Assembly: GCA_964530005.1 (NCBI GenBank)
Contig: CAZGZD010000004.1
Span: 1-46,271 of the forward strand
DNA: 46,271 nucleotides
Direction: 5' to 3'
Source: CAZGZD01 sp964530005
GTDB lineage: Bacteria > Patescibacteriota > Microgenomatia > UBA1406 > GWC2-37-13
The position numbers were made by a program, and so were the translations under genes. Shown piece after piece: positions 30,793 through 38,220 of the stretch. The notes under the pieces are model-generated. The model was not told where the DNA came from, searched no databases, and worked only from the letters and a program-made list of their open reading frames with translations. Positions within the stretch are counted from its first letter, which is position 1. The number at the start of each line of letters is the position of its first letter.

Positions 30793-31244
30793 AGATTATT
30801 TAAAATACTGACCATCTTGAGTGCAGTACGCGCCCCCTCAACTCCGCGGTTGCCAGTCGTACCCTGTGCTCGCTCAATGGCATCTTTGATACTATTAACG
30901 CTCAGAACCTGAAAGATCACCGGCACGCCAGTCTTAAGGCCAACATCGATACAACCTCGAGCGCACTCATTGGAAACCTGCTCAAAATGATAGGTATCTC
31001 CACGCAGAATAATTCCAAATACGATAATCGCGTCAAAGTTGCCTGCTGTGGCAAGCTTTTGAGCTGTAAGCGGTATTTCAAGTGCACCCGGCACACGGAC
31101 AAGCTTGATGTCCTCGCGAGCTACATCAGCCTCAACAAGAGTATCTACGCAGTTCGTGACCAGTGAATCAACGATCTCTTTGTGATACTCAGAAGCTACA
31201 ATAGCGATAGATGGATTTTGCTTAGGATTTTTTATCATATACAT
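30789..31244 (-). CDS. ribH: RibH, 6,7-dimethyl-8-ribityllumazine synthase
   Basis: Condenses the pyrimidine and DHBP to lumazine. 151 residues. Family blocks: IAIVASEYHKEIVDSLV, VRVPGALEIPLTAQKLA, DAIIVFGIILRGDTYHFEQVSNE (the family G-x-V-I-R-G-x-T-x-H-x-E/F segment with catalytic His), and GNRGVEGARTAL near the end. The start overlaps the ribE end by 23 bases; the Met at residue 3 (31238) is an equally good start. Second gene of the riboflavin operon. Confidence 0.95.
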   Translation of the reverse strand: MYMIKNPKQNPSIAIVASEYHKEIVDSLVTNCVDTLVEADVAREDIKLVRVPGALEIPLTAQKLATAGNFDAIIVFGIILRGDTYHFEQVSNECARGCIDVGLKTGVPVIFQVLSVNSIKDAIERAQGTTGNRGVEGARTALKMVSILNNL

Positions 31245-31812
31245 TCGTGAACTTATGAATATACTTGGCTACGGTATCAAGCTCAATATTGACTTTGTCG
31301 CCAACTTTGATGGCATGCATGGTCGTATTTTTGAGGCTATGGGGGATAATCCCAACACTAAATTGATCGCTATTCACTTCAATTACAGTAAGCGATATGC
31401 CATTTATAGCGATTGAACCTTTCTCAACAATATAGATAGCAGACTCCGGACTTATCTTAAAGTGAATGATCCTACTCTCTCCCTCTTCAACAATTGAGGA
31501 TACCTCGGCCTTTGTATCTACATGCCCCTGCACCATATGTCCGCTCATGAGTGAACTTGCTGTAAGGGGAAGCTCGAGATTGACAGAAGAATCTAATTCA
31601 AATCCAGCTATTCGCCTTATCGTCTCAGGCATGATCTCTACATCAAATGAATTGCTCTGAGGCTCAGAGATGACAGTAAGGCAGACTCCATTGACAGCAA
31701 TGCTTGTGCCAACTTCGAGCTTTGAAATCAGATCAGGGCCTGCAGAGATTGTGTAGATGTCCCCTGTTATCTTTTCTATTTTGCCGATATGTGTGATTAT
31801 CCCTGTAAACAT
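31222..31812 (-). CDS. ribE: RibE, riboflavin synthase alpha chain
   Basis: Dismutates two lumazines to riboflavin. 196 residues from the ATG giving MFTGIITHIG, the canonical RibE start. A TTG 12 bases further upstream lies inside the terminator stem. Two lumazine-binding repeats: 1-95 (SIAVNGVCLTVI, MPETIRR, SLMSGHMVQGHVD) and about 96-190 (SIAINGISLTVIEV, IIPHSLKNTTM, VNIELDTVAKYI). First gene of ribE-ribH-ribBA-ribD. The start codon immediately follows the T-run of the riboswitch terminator, so termination and translation initiation are physically coupled. Confidence 0.95.
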   Translation of the reverse strand: MFTGIITHIGKIEKITGDIYTISAGPDLISKLEVGTSIAVNGVCLTVISEPQSNSFDVEIMPETIRRIAGFELDSSVNLELPLTASSLMSGHMVQGHVDTKAEVSSIVEEGESRIIHFKISPESAIYIVEKGSIAINGISLTVIEVNSDQFSVGIIPHSLKNTTMHAIKVGDKVNIELDTVAKYIHKFTNVYDKKS

Positions 31813-31831
31813 AAAAACCCCCAATCGGGGG
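31813..31831 (-). terminator. Riboswitch intrinsic terminator abutting ribE
   Basis: On the minus strand CCCCC (31827-31831), loop GATT, GGGGG (31818-31822), then five T (31813-31817) directly followed by ATG. A 5-bp all-GC stem with a T tract is a minimal intrinsic terminator. The GGGGG arm also stands at Shine-Dalgarno distance from the ATG, so it may block translation as well. Confidence 0.7.
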
Positions 31832-31859
31832 TCATAATATGCGCTACGCTATCGTAGCT

Positions 31860-31995
31860 TATCCTTCTTTCATTCCGACTGTACGGCCGGCTCTGGTAAT
31901 TCTCCAGATCATGCCACTTTCGTGACTCGTGGGCTATCATCTCAAGACTCTTGAGATACCACCGATTGGGACTCTCACCCAACCCCCGAAGGATA
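31860..31995 (-). ncRNA. FMN riboswitch (RFN element)
   Basis: Aptamer sensing flavin mononucleotide. P1 pairs TATCCTT with AAGGATA at the two ends. The conserved core reads CTTCGGGGG, GGGTGAGAGTCCC, CGGTGGTATCTC, AGCCCACGAG, TGATCTGGAGAATTACCAGA, GCCGGCCGTACAGTC and GGAATGAAAGAAGG, in the RFN order. A short hairpin GCTACG-ATAG-CGTAGC (31843-31858) lies between aptamer and terminator. TCGGGGG of the core (31983-31989) is complementary to CCCCCGA of the terminator (31825-31831), a candidate antiterminator. Off-switch with FMN bound is the usual behaviour. Confidence 0.95.
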
Positions 31996-32000
31996 CCCAT

Positions 32001-32006
32001 ATTATA
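32001..32006 (-). promoter_or_regulatory. Extended -10 promoter of the riboflavin operon
   Basis: TGCTATAAT on the minus strand. Initiation about 7 bases downstream lands at the first bases of riboswitch P1, so the mRNA begins with the aptamer. No good -35. Confidence 0.6.
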
Positions 32007-32052
32007 GCATATTTCACTATCTCACTCTAGGGCTACTTGCCACATGATTTTG

Positions 32053-32058
32053 TATAAT
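32053..32058 (+). promoter_or_regulatory. -10 element of the tRNA-Gly/tRNA-Thr unit
   Basis: TATAAT preceded by TG, 12 bases before the tRNA-Gly 5' end. No -35 at a standard distance. Confidence 0.5.
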
Positions 32059-32070
32059 GTAGAGGCGCAA

Positions 32071-32141
32071 GCGGGTGTAGTATAGTGGTAGAACGCGACC
32101 TTCCCAAGGTTGAGGTGGGGGTTCGATTCCCCTCACCCGCT
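32071..32141 (+). tRNA. tRNA-Gly (anticodon CCC)
   Basis: 71 bases. Acceptor GCGGGTG pairs with CACCCGC, discriminator T. Anticodon loop TTCCCAA between CGACC and GGTTG. T-arm GGGGGTTCGATTCCCC. CCA is not encoded. Confidence 0.95.
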
Positions 32142-32150
32142 CAGAGGTTT

Positions 32151-32223
32151 GCCGAAGTAGCTCAGTTGGTAGAGCAACGGTATCGTAAACCGTAGGTCGT
32201 GGGTTCGAATCCCACCTTCGGCT
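32151..32223 (+). tRNA. tRNA-Thr (anticodon CGT)
   Basis: 73 bases. Acceptor GCCGAAG pairs with CTTCGGC, discriminator T. Anticodon loop ATCGTAA between ACGGT and ACCGT. Nine bases after tRNA-Gly, probably one transcript. CCA is not encoded. Confidence 0.95.
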
Positions 32224-32242
32224 CACATTGAGTTTTCTGTAC

Positions 32243-32248
32243 TATAAT
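32243..32248 (+). promoter_or_regulatory. -10 element of the Ig-like protein gene
   Basis: TATAAT ending 13 bases before the ATG at 32262. AAGGTG lies between and may serve as a weak Shine-Dalgarno. Confidence 0.45.
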
Positions 32249-32261
32249 ACAAGGTGAATCT

Positions 32262-32963
32262 ATGAAAAGACTACAGAGACACACGAGCCGCTCAATAAAG
32301 CAAAGATTTACTCTTCTTGTAATCCTGCTTGTCGGCACAGTAGTACTGGTCTCGACACTCGGCGTCTTCTTCCTTATCAATGGCTCGCTTTTCGTCGGCC
32401 GCCTATTTAGCAAAAAGGCAGATACTGAGCAAGGCCCAGCTGACTTTTATGGCACAGTCAACCTCGATGAAATCCAGCCTGCCACAAATAGCGCATATAT
32501 AGCAGTCACAGGCTCTACAAATGGCTTTGATAAAGTGGAGTTCTACATAAACGGCGAGAAGGTAAAGACAGCATCTATCGACTCATCGGACTCATTCTCT
32601 GAGGAGATAGGTGAGCTTACTGAGGGTGACAACAAAGTATATGTAAAAGGCATAGCCACAAACTCTGACAAAAAAAAGGAGTCTGATTCCTACACCGTAA
32701 ACTACAAAAAATCTGAGCCCACACTCACAGTTTCGAGTCCTCAAGAAGGAGAGACAGTGGGCCGCGAAGACCTCAGAATTGAGGGCACGACCGACAAAGG
32801 CAATACCGTGCAGGTCAATGGATCGCCGGCTGTAGTGAACGTCGAGGGCAAATTCACGGCTATGGTAATCCTCAAAGAAGGGGAGAATAAAATCAGTATA
32901 AAAGCGGCAGACAACGCAGGAAATACGAAAGAGCAGGTACTTACCGTCAAGTACCAGAAGTAG
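32262..32963 (+). CDS. Membrane-anchored protein with bacterial Ig-like (glucodextranase-B-type) domains
   Basis: 233 residues. Basic N-terminus, one membrane helix at about 22-43 (TLLVILLVGTVVLVSTLGVFFLI), then two beta-sandwich units: about 68-148 (ending TEGDNKVYVKGIATNS...YTVNYKK) and about 150-233, where SPQEGETVGREDLRIEGTT, VQVNGSPAVVN and KEGENKISIKAADNAGNT form a recognisable Glucodextranase_B/Big-like domain. Such domains mediate surface display, adhesion or carbohydrate contact; no enzyme is attached. It overlaps the convergent glycan-cluster gene by 17 bases. Confidence 0.85.
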   Translation: MKRLQRHTSRSIKQRFTLLVILLVGTVVLVSTLGVFFLINGSLFVGRLFSKKADTEQGPADFYGTVNLDEIQPATNSAYIAVTGSTNGFDKVEFYINGEKVKTASIDSSDSFSEEIGELTEGDNKVYVKGIATNSDKKKESDSYTVNYKKSEPTLTVSSPQEGETVGREDLRIEGTTDKGNTVQVNGSPAVVNVEGKFTAMVILKEGENKISIKAADNAGNTKEQVLTVKYQK

Positions 32964-34125
32964 TGATATCTCCCTCGTACTCATACGCTATCAAAAATAG
33001 CGCTAAAATGAGCACAAAAGGGTGAAGGAGAATATTGTCAAAGAGTGAAAAGATTGATAGAAATACTACGAAATAAAGTGAGCTCTCAGAGATCCGTGCC
33101 AAAGATATAAGCATATATATCAGTGCCACAAACCCCAGTATCCCACCAGTCGCCAGTATTGTGACAAAGCTCGAGTGATATGATCCGGCAGCATGAGACT
33201 GAGAGTCCAGATCAGTGCCGCGTAGCACTTCCGGCTTGATCCCTCGCAGGTGATTGTATCCCACACCAAGTATTGGATTACGTCTGAAAAGCTCGATACC
33301 CGCAGTGTCGTCCTTGATCCTGCTTTGGATTGAGTTTGTCCGGAAAATCTTCACTCCCTCGCCTCCTGGCTTTGGGGCAAGTATAAAAATACACGCACAA
33401 ATGACAATGCCGGCAATAAGCAACTTTGTCATCCGATGCCTAAACATATATATTGCAGCTGTTACTATAAGCGCGATATATCCTCCCCGTGCAAAACTGA
33501 GAATCAAAAATACCGCGTTGAGAGCCATAAGGATCGTGCGAATCTTTGCATTGACAATTCTGTGCTTTGTGTCCATGAGGAGTGCCAAAAAGGTAAGTCC
33601 ATAGATAGCTGCTGCGACCGAGGTATCGAAGAAAAGTCCAAATGCGCGGTACAGATGCTCATCCCACCCAAGGTAAAAAAGATTTCGAAGATTCGGGTAC
33701 AAAGTATACTGCACAATGGTGAATATGGCAGTAAGTACGGCAAATGCCAAAAATACTTTTTTGAATACTTTAAGATATGGCTTGTGACTTTGCTTATGAT
33801 AGGCAAGGTGCAGAAATACAGAAAAGTACAAAGTAAGGCGAGCTAAGTACAAAAAAGCCACTACATTCTCAAATGTACGGAATCTGACGATCGAAACAAC
33901 GAGCGAGATGGCAAGTATTCCCAAGAAGATATACACAGCTTGGAACTGTCTGCGGCTCCACAGAAAGACCTCAAATCGATACTGAATAAATAGACTGATA
34001 AATAGGCTCAGTACAAAAAACTCAAAAATATATCCGTTGATACTCTGACCAAAAAAAGAAATTCGGCCAAGATTGCCAAGAGCAAGTGAAGCAAATAGCC
34101 CAAGCAGTAGAGACGCGTTGATCAT
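32947..34125 (-). CDS. O-antigen ligase/polymerase-family membrane protein (Wzy/WaaL type)
   Basis: 392 residues with about ten to twelve membrane helices and one larger outside loop (about 255-320). Family landmarks: LSFARGGYIAL (the S-x-x-R-G motif), RRNPILGVGYNHLR, and HSSFVTILATGGILGFVALIY with the conserved His. These proteins polymerise or ligate lipid-linked glycans at the outer face of the membrane. It is the last gene of the cluster and its start overlaps the glycosyltransferase stop (ATGA). Polymerase or ligase cannot be separated from sequence. A monoderm envelope would favour polymerase or attachment to a lipid or protein. Confidence 0.85.
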   Translation of the reverse strand: MINASLLLGLFASLALGNLGRISFFGQSINGYIFEFFVLSLFISLFIQYRFEVFLWSRRQFQAVYIFLGILAISLVVSIVRFRTFENVVAFLYLARLTLYFSVFLHLAYHKQSHKPYLKVFKKVFLAFAVLTAIFTIVQYTLYPNLRNLFYLGWDEHLYRAFGLFFDTSVAAAIYGLTFLALLMDTKHRIVNAKIRTILMALNAVFLILSFARGGYIALIVTAAIYMFRHRMTKLLIAGIVICACIFILAPKPGGEGVKIFRTNSIQSRIKDDTAGIELFRRNPILGVGYNHLRGIKPEVLRGTDLDSQSHAAGSYHSSFVTILATGGILGFVALIYMLISLARISESSLYFVVFLSIFSLFDNILLHPFVLILALFLIAYEYEGDITTSGT

Positions 34126-34886
34126 AAGTCTTTTTTATCAATATACAGATACTGATAGAGCTTGGCGCGGACTAGATAGGAGTGAAAGCTCATCATAAAT
34201 GTATATGCAAAGCCAGCGGCTCCATCCAGAATCCCCAGTCGAAAAATATATAGATAGATAAACTTAAGCAGTGGGTAGAGAACGACAGATACTATGTTGA
34301 CCTTTTTGCCTTGCCTCTCAAGCTCACGAGCGCGGAGTGTGGAGTAATAGTTGACTTCGCGAATAAACTCAGCGACTGTCGGGTGAGGTCTGTGAATAAT
34401 GGCATTTTGAAGCCTTGATATTTGTTTATTTGTTGTGAATTTTTCGTGCACAGTACCTCCCCACGTGCCAGATTCTTTCTGATAAAGTCGGATAAATCCA
34501 CGGCTTCTGGCTGTCCACACATCTCCATACCGCACTTCTCTACCCCAGAAGAAATCACGTCGTTTAATATAGTACGCACCTACACTGGGATTTTTCATCT
34601 TCAGCATGATCTCGCCAGCTAGGGCGTCGTTTACCTCCTCATCTGAGTCTATATGCAGTATCCAGTCCCCTTTTGCCTTTGAATCTGCGAAATTGCGCTG
34701 AGTGGCGAAGTCACCGGAAAGTGGTCTGCTGTAGACTTGTGCTCCAAGGCTTTTTGCTCGCTCGGCAGTCTTATCAGTCGATTCGTCATCAACGATAAGC
34801 ACTTCATCGCAAAACCTAAGTGAATGAATCAATTTTTCTATATCAGCCTCACTGTTTTTGGTTAGGATGACTGCTGAAAGCTTCAT
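34122..34886 (-). CDS. Family 2 glycosyltransferase (WaaE/KdtX-like)
   Basis: 254 residues from the ATG giving MKLSAVILTKNSEADI. GT-A fold: VLIVDDESTDKTAERAKSLGA (nucleotide-sugar binding), then ILHIDSDEEVNDALAGE (D-x-D metal site), and a YIKRRDFFWGREVRYGDVW block typical of beta-glucosyl/heptosyl family-2 enzymes. A hydrophobic segment at the C-terminus (LLKFIYLYIFRLGILDGAAGFAYTFMM region) tethers it to the inner face. An internal -10, TATACT (34898-34903), 11 bases upstream may give an extra start. Co-directional with the rest of the cluster. Confidence 0.88.
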   Translation of the reverse strand: MKLSAVILTKNSEADIEKLIHSLRFCDEVLIVDDESTDKTAERAKSLGAQVYSRPLSGDFATQRNFADSKAKGDWILHIDSDEEVNDALAGEIMLKMKNPSVGAYYIKRRDFFWGREVRYGDVWTARSRGFIRLYQKESGTWGGTVHEKFTTNKQISRLQNAIIHRPHPTVAEFIREVNYYSTLRARELERQGKKVNIVSVVLYPLLKFIYLYIFRLGILDGAAGFAYTFMMSFHSYLVRAKLYQYLYIDKKDL

Positions 34887-34908
34887 AGTATGAAAATAGT
34901 ATACTGCA

Positions 34909-36048
34909 TTACACAAGTGTAGCCTTGTAAAAGACTCCAAGATATGCATGTGCTACAGATCGTATATCGTATTTTGACAGGACAGTACGGCGTCCAACAG
35001 ATCCCATCTTGTGTCTTAGCTTTTGACTCCGACTCAAGCGCAGAATAGCTTTTGCAAGTTTTTTGGATCTGCCAGATGACACAAGTACTGCGCCACCTCC
35101 AGATAGCACCTCAGACACAGGCCCGGTATCATATGCGACAACTGGCACAGCGTGCGACATCGCCTCCACAGCGCAAAGGCCGAATCCCTCAAGCTCCCAT
35201 ACAGTAGCAAAGGCAAAAATATCAAACTTAGCGTACTCCTCTGCCGTATCTTTGACGTAACCCGTAAATATGACACTATCTTCAACTCCGAGCTCTCTTG
35301 CTCTACTTTTAAAATGCTCCATATCCGGTCCTCTTCCAACCACACGCAGCACAATATTGCTATTTTTGGTTCTGGCTATATGGACAGCTTCAATCACGTC
35401 GTCTATTCCCTTCTCACGGGTCAGCCGAGATACGACCCCAACAACAATCTGCTTACCAACTTTGCGATTAACCTTAATTCTGGGAATTGTGACTCCGCAA
35501 GGAGTCTTGATAATCTTGCTACGAGGAATGTGTGCTTTTTTAACCAAATTATCTCGAGTGTTGTCGCTCGGCACAATAATATGATTGACATTCTTTACGG
35601 CAAGCTTATACATAAGCCCAGGTATGCCGAAGTTCAGGCGGAGTTGAGTGCTCACTGGTCCATACTCAATCCATACAACAGGAATATCTACAAATCTTGA
35701 AAGCCAAGTAACAAGTAGCTTCTCAGTAAAATTACTCATTAGGATAAGGTCTACTCTCTCCTTCTTGAATTTTTTAAGCAACCTAAAGTAGAAATAAATA
35801 GCATAGGGTGCGATAATCAATGTCTTGACCAGTCCCCTCAAATTTCCGGCAATATCAAGAATAAATGGAAGTAAAAAGGTGTGACCACTTACCTTTTTGG
35901 CGCATTGAAAAAAATCGCTTTTGTTTGATGCGACGAATACTTTGTGCCCTGATTTTTGAAAGTTTTGAATGAGTGCGAGCATGAATGTCTCAGCGCCCCC
36001 CATATCAGGCGAAGGCTGCACTACAGCTATTTTGAGCCTACGACTCAT
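34909..36048 (-). CDS. Family 4 glycosyltransferase
   Basis: 379 residues from MSRRLKIAVVQPSPDMGG. GT-B fold: the N-terminal GGAETFMLALIQNFQKSGHKV block, then an acceptor domain, and the donor domain with VVGVVSRLTREKGIDDVIEAV, VGRGPDMEHFKSRAREL, VIFTGYV, and the nucleotide-sugar motif ELEGFGLCAVEAMSHAVPVVAYDTG (E-x7-E). Retaining enzyme on a lipid-linked or surface glycan. The 5' end overlaps the flippase stop by 11 bases. Sugar specificity is unknown. Confidence 0.92.
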   Translation of the reverse strand: MSRRLKIAVVQPSPDMGGAETFMLALIQNFQKSGHKVFVASNKSDFFQCAKKVSGHTFLLPFILDIAGNLRGLVKTLIIAPYAIYFYFRLLKKFKKERVDLILMSNFTEKLLVTWLSRFVDIPVVWIEYGPVSTQLRLNFGIPGLMYKLAVKNVNHIIVPSDNTRDNLVKKAHIPRSKIIKTPCGVTIPRIKVNRKVGKQIVVGVVSRLTREKGIDDVIEAVHIARTKNSNIVLRVVGRGPDMEHFKSRARELGVEDSVIFTGYVKDTAEEYAKFDIFAFATVWELEGFGLCAVEAMSHAVPVVAYDTGPVSEVLSGGGAVLVSSGRSKKLAKAILRLSRSQKLRHKMGSVGRRTVLSKYDIRSVAHAYLGVFYKATLV

Positions 36049-37282
36049 GAATAATCCCCCTATATACCTGCCAAGCGATATATGCGTTTGCCACACAAAC
36101 AATGCTCTGAGTCACCACAGTGGTAGCTGCCGCACCCATACTTGCCATATGAGGAATAAGCAGTAAGTTCCCCAGAATATTTACAAAAAGAGCAAATACT
36201 CCAAACTTCAGCACTTGCTTCTGCTTGTGTGCTGCAAATGCAATAGCTATAAAAAATCCAGACATCACTGATGCAAAGGTAGCACCAGACAGCACAAAAA
36301 GAGGCAAAACTGCTTGTTGATACTGACTCCCAGCAACTAGCAATATAGCTGGTTTGGCAAGAGCGATGGTCGCAGCTGCAGTCAGTGACGCCACAATGAA
36401 TGTCCAAAGCAGATATCTTTTGGCCTGATGTTTAAATTGAGTAGTCTTCAAAATTTGAGAGAAGTATGGATACAGAGTTTGTGTGAAAAATCCTCCAAAT
36501 ACGACACTTACCTCAAAAAACCTGTAAGCAAGCGAGTAATACCCCACATCAGGTGTGGTTGATGGGTTGAAGAAAAATGAAAGAATCAGTGTATCGATCT
36601 TGAAATATAAAGTCGCAACCACAACCCAAATGCCAAATGAAAGTGACCTGCGCAGTGTCTCTCTCAAGAGTTTGAAATCAAAGTTCAAGCGCAATGCAGC
36701 ACCTTTCATAAGAGATAGACTTACGATAAATCCTATAAAAACCGATCCAGCAATACTCCAGATGAAGTACAAGAGACTCAGCTTGAGATATACACCAAGA
36801 AGTGTAAGTAAAAGAAGTATGAAAGATGTGGCGACCTGAGCTGCCATCATTTTTTGGAATTTAAGCCTTGCCTGAAATACTGACCAGATAATAAGAGACA
36901 GGTTGAGGAAAATCTGACTAATCAGACCCACGGCAACCCCTATACGAATGGCTGATGAGTATGGCAATATATAGATCAGCAGAAGAAACACTACTGAGGC
37001 AAAGACCGAGAGTACTCCGCGTGCTGTAAATGCGACAGAGGTGAGTATGTCTGATTTATCTCGATCTGATGCTATTTCTCGAATTAGATATGGCGTAAGA
37101 CCAAAGTCAGTAAGAATTGTGACAAATCCAACATAAGCAATAATAAAACTGTACTCTGAAAAAGTAATCGAGCCAAGATGACGGGTGAGAAAATATATAG
37201 ATATAAATCCGAAGACACTCGTTGCGACTTTTCCCAGTACTTGATACAGAGTATTTGTGACGATTACGCGGTCAGATTTCAT
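36038..37282 (-). CDS. Polysaccharide flippase, Wzx/MurJ-like MOP family
   Basis: 414 residues with about 12 membrane helices. The N-terminal NTLYQVLGKVATSVFGFISIYFLTRHLG and DFGLTPYLIREIA segments are typical of RfbX/Wzx translocases, as is PLFVLSGATFASVMSGFFIA toward the C-terminus. It would flip undecaprenyl-linked oligosaccharides to the outer face. Between two glycosyltransferase genes, with an ATGA overlap upstream. MurJ is excluded as the first choice because of the flanking glycosyltransferases. Confidence 0.9.
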   Translation of the reverse strand: MKSDRVIVTNTLYQVLGKVATSVFGFISIYFLTRHLGSITFSEYSFIIAYVGFVTILTDFGLTPYLIREIASDRDKSDILTSVAFTARGVLSVFASVVFLLLIYILPYSSAIRIGVAVGLISQIFLNLSLIIWSVFQARLKFQKMMAAQVATSFILLLLTLLGVYLKLSLLYFIWSIAGSVFIGFIVSLSLMKGAALRLNFDFKLLRETLRRSLSFGIWVVVATLYFKIDTLILSFFFNPSTTPDVGYYSLAYRFFEVSVVFGGFFTQTLYPYFSQILKTTQFKHQAKRYLLWTFIVASLTAAATIALAKPAILLVAGSQYQQAVLPLFVLSGATFASVMSGFFIAIAFAAHKQKQVLKFGVFALFVNILGNLLLIPHMASMGAAATTVVTQSIVCVANAYIAWQVYRGIIHES

Positions 37283-38220
37283 AGCTTTTTCTGAATATAT
37301 TTCACTATACCAAGCGTGGTCCCCAAAAGTACTGCCACGTCAGCCGTATACTGCAGAATCGGCAATATATAGAAAGCACGCAGATGTTGGACATAGCGAT
37401 AATTTTTAGCCACAGCCCACGCGCTATAGAGCGCGTGAATAATGACAAAAAGATAAAGAATGAGTATGTTTTTTGTGATTAGAAAATACACAACCATAAG
37501 TAGTCCCAAAAAATATCGAGTAAAAAGCACATATGTCTGAGGACGTATATAAAAAGCCTCACCATCACCCACAGCATACCCAAAGAACTGCCAAAAGGCC
37601 TCTTTTAGAGTTCTTTTTTGTGGCCAATAGACAAGGGCACTTTTTATGAACTTGAATACAAAACCTTTCTTTTTTAGATCTCGTGCAAATACAAGGTCTT
37701 CACAGGTATTGAGATGCTCAGGATATCCACCGACCCCATGCCAGGCATGCTTTGTAAAGCCGATAGAGCGAGATGATGGCAGATAAGCCACTGGATCAAC
37801 TCTATCCGGCATCACACAAGTATATGTAGCAAGAGCTTTTTCAAATGTATTTCTAGTTTTTGGAAGATAATATCCTGCCACCACGTCAATTCCTTGTTCA
37901 AATCCACGCGTCATCTTTTCAACCCAGTCTTTTTTGAGAAGGCAACCAACATCTGAGACAAGAATGTAGTCGTACTTTGCCCTTTTTATCCCAAAGTTAC
38001 GACCTACCGATCTGTTTCCTTTCTGATTTAGAATCTGTATATTTTTTAGTTTTTTTTTCCGCTTAAGCTTTGCTACAGACTGATCAGTACTTCCTCCATC
38101 AATAAGAATGATCTCGTCAGGTATCTTTGTCTGAGCAAGAAGAGAGTCAATAAATTCCTCAATGCTATTCTCCTCATTGAGAAATGTGGCGACAAATGAC
38201 ACTTTTATATTTTTTTCCAT
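37279..38220 (-). CDS. Family 2 glycosyltransferase with C-terminal membrane helices
   Basis: 313 residues. GT-A domain: FVATFLNEENSIEEFIDSL, ILIDGGSTDQSVAKL, YDYILVSDVGCLLKKDWVEKM (D-x-G/C variant of the D-x-D metal site), and a GGYPEHLNTCEDLVFARDL acceptor block (E-D-x-x-x). Hydrophobic segments at about 230-262 and 290-310 anchor it. An Asp-Val-Gly replaces the usual DxD at the end of the first block; other family-2 members also have DxG. Start overlaps the preceding gene stop by 16 bases. Confidence 0.88.
   Translation of the reverse strand: MEKNIKVSFVATFLNEENSIEEFIDSLLAQTKIPDEIILIDGGSTDQSVAKLKRKKKLKNIQILNQKGNRSVGRNFGIKRAKYDYILVSDVGCLLKKDWVEKMTRGFEQGIDVVAGYYLPKTRNTFEKALATYTCVMPDRVDPVAYLPSSRSIGFTKHAWHGVGGYPEHLNTCEDLVFARDLKKKGFVFKFIKSALVYWPQKRTLKEAFWQFFGYAVGDGEAFYIRPQTYVLFTRYFLGLLMVVYFLITKNILILYLFVIIHALYSAWAVAKNYRYVQHLRAFYILPILQYTADVAVLLGTTLGIVKYIQKKL

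Noticed and set aside
31797..32000. 67-residue minus-strand frame ending near ribE
   Set aside because: It is wholly within the FMN aptamer and terminator; the RNA element explains the sequence better than a protein.
32017..32413. Minus-strand frames (69 and 83 residues) over the tRNA pair and the next gene
   Set aside because: They run across tRNA-Gly and tRNA-Thr on the opposite strand. tRNA sequences often give spurious 'RRWDSNPRP'-like peptides, a known artefact.
37279..38220. Frameshift in the glycan cluster because of repeated short overlaps
   Set aside because: Every overlap is 4-16 bases with separate start and stop codons and full-length domains on each side, which is normal operon packing.
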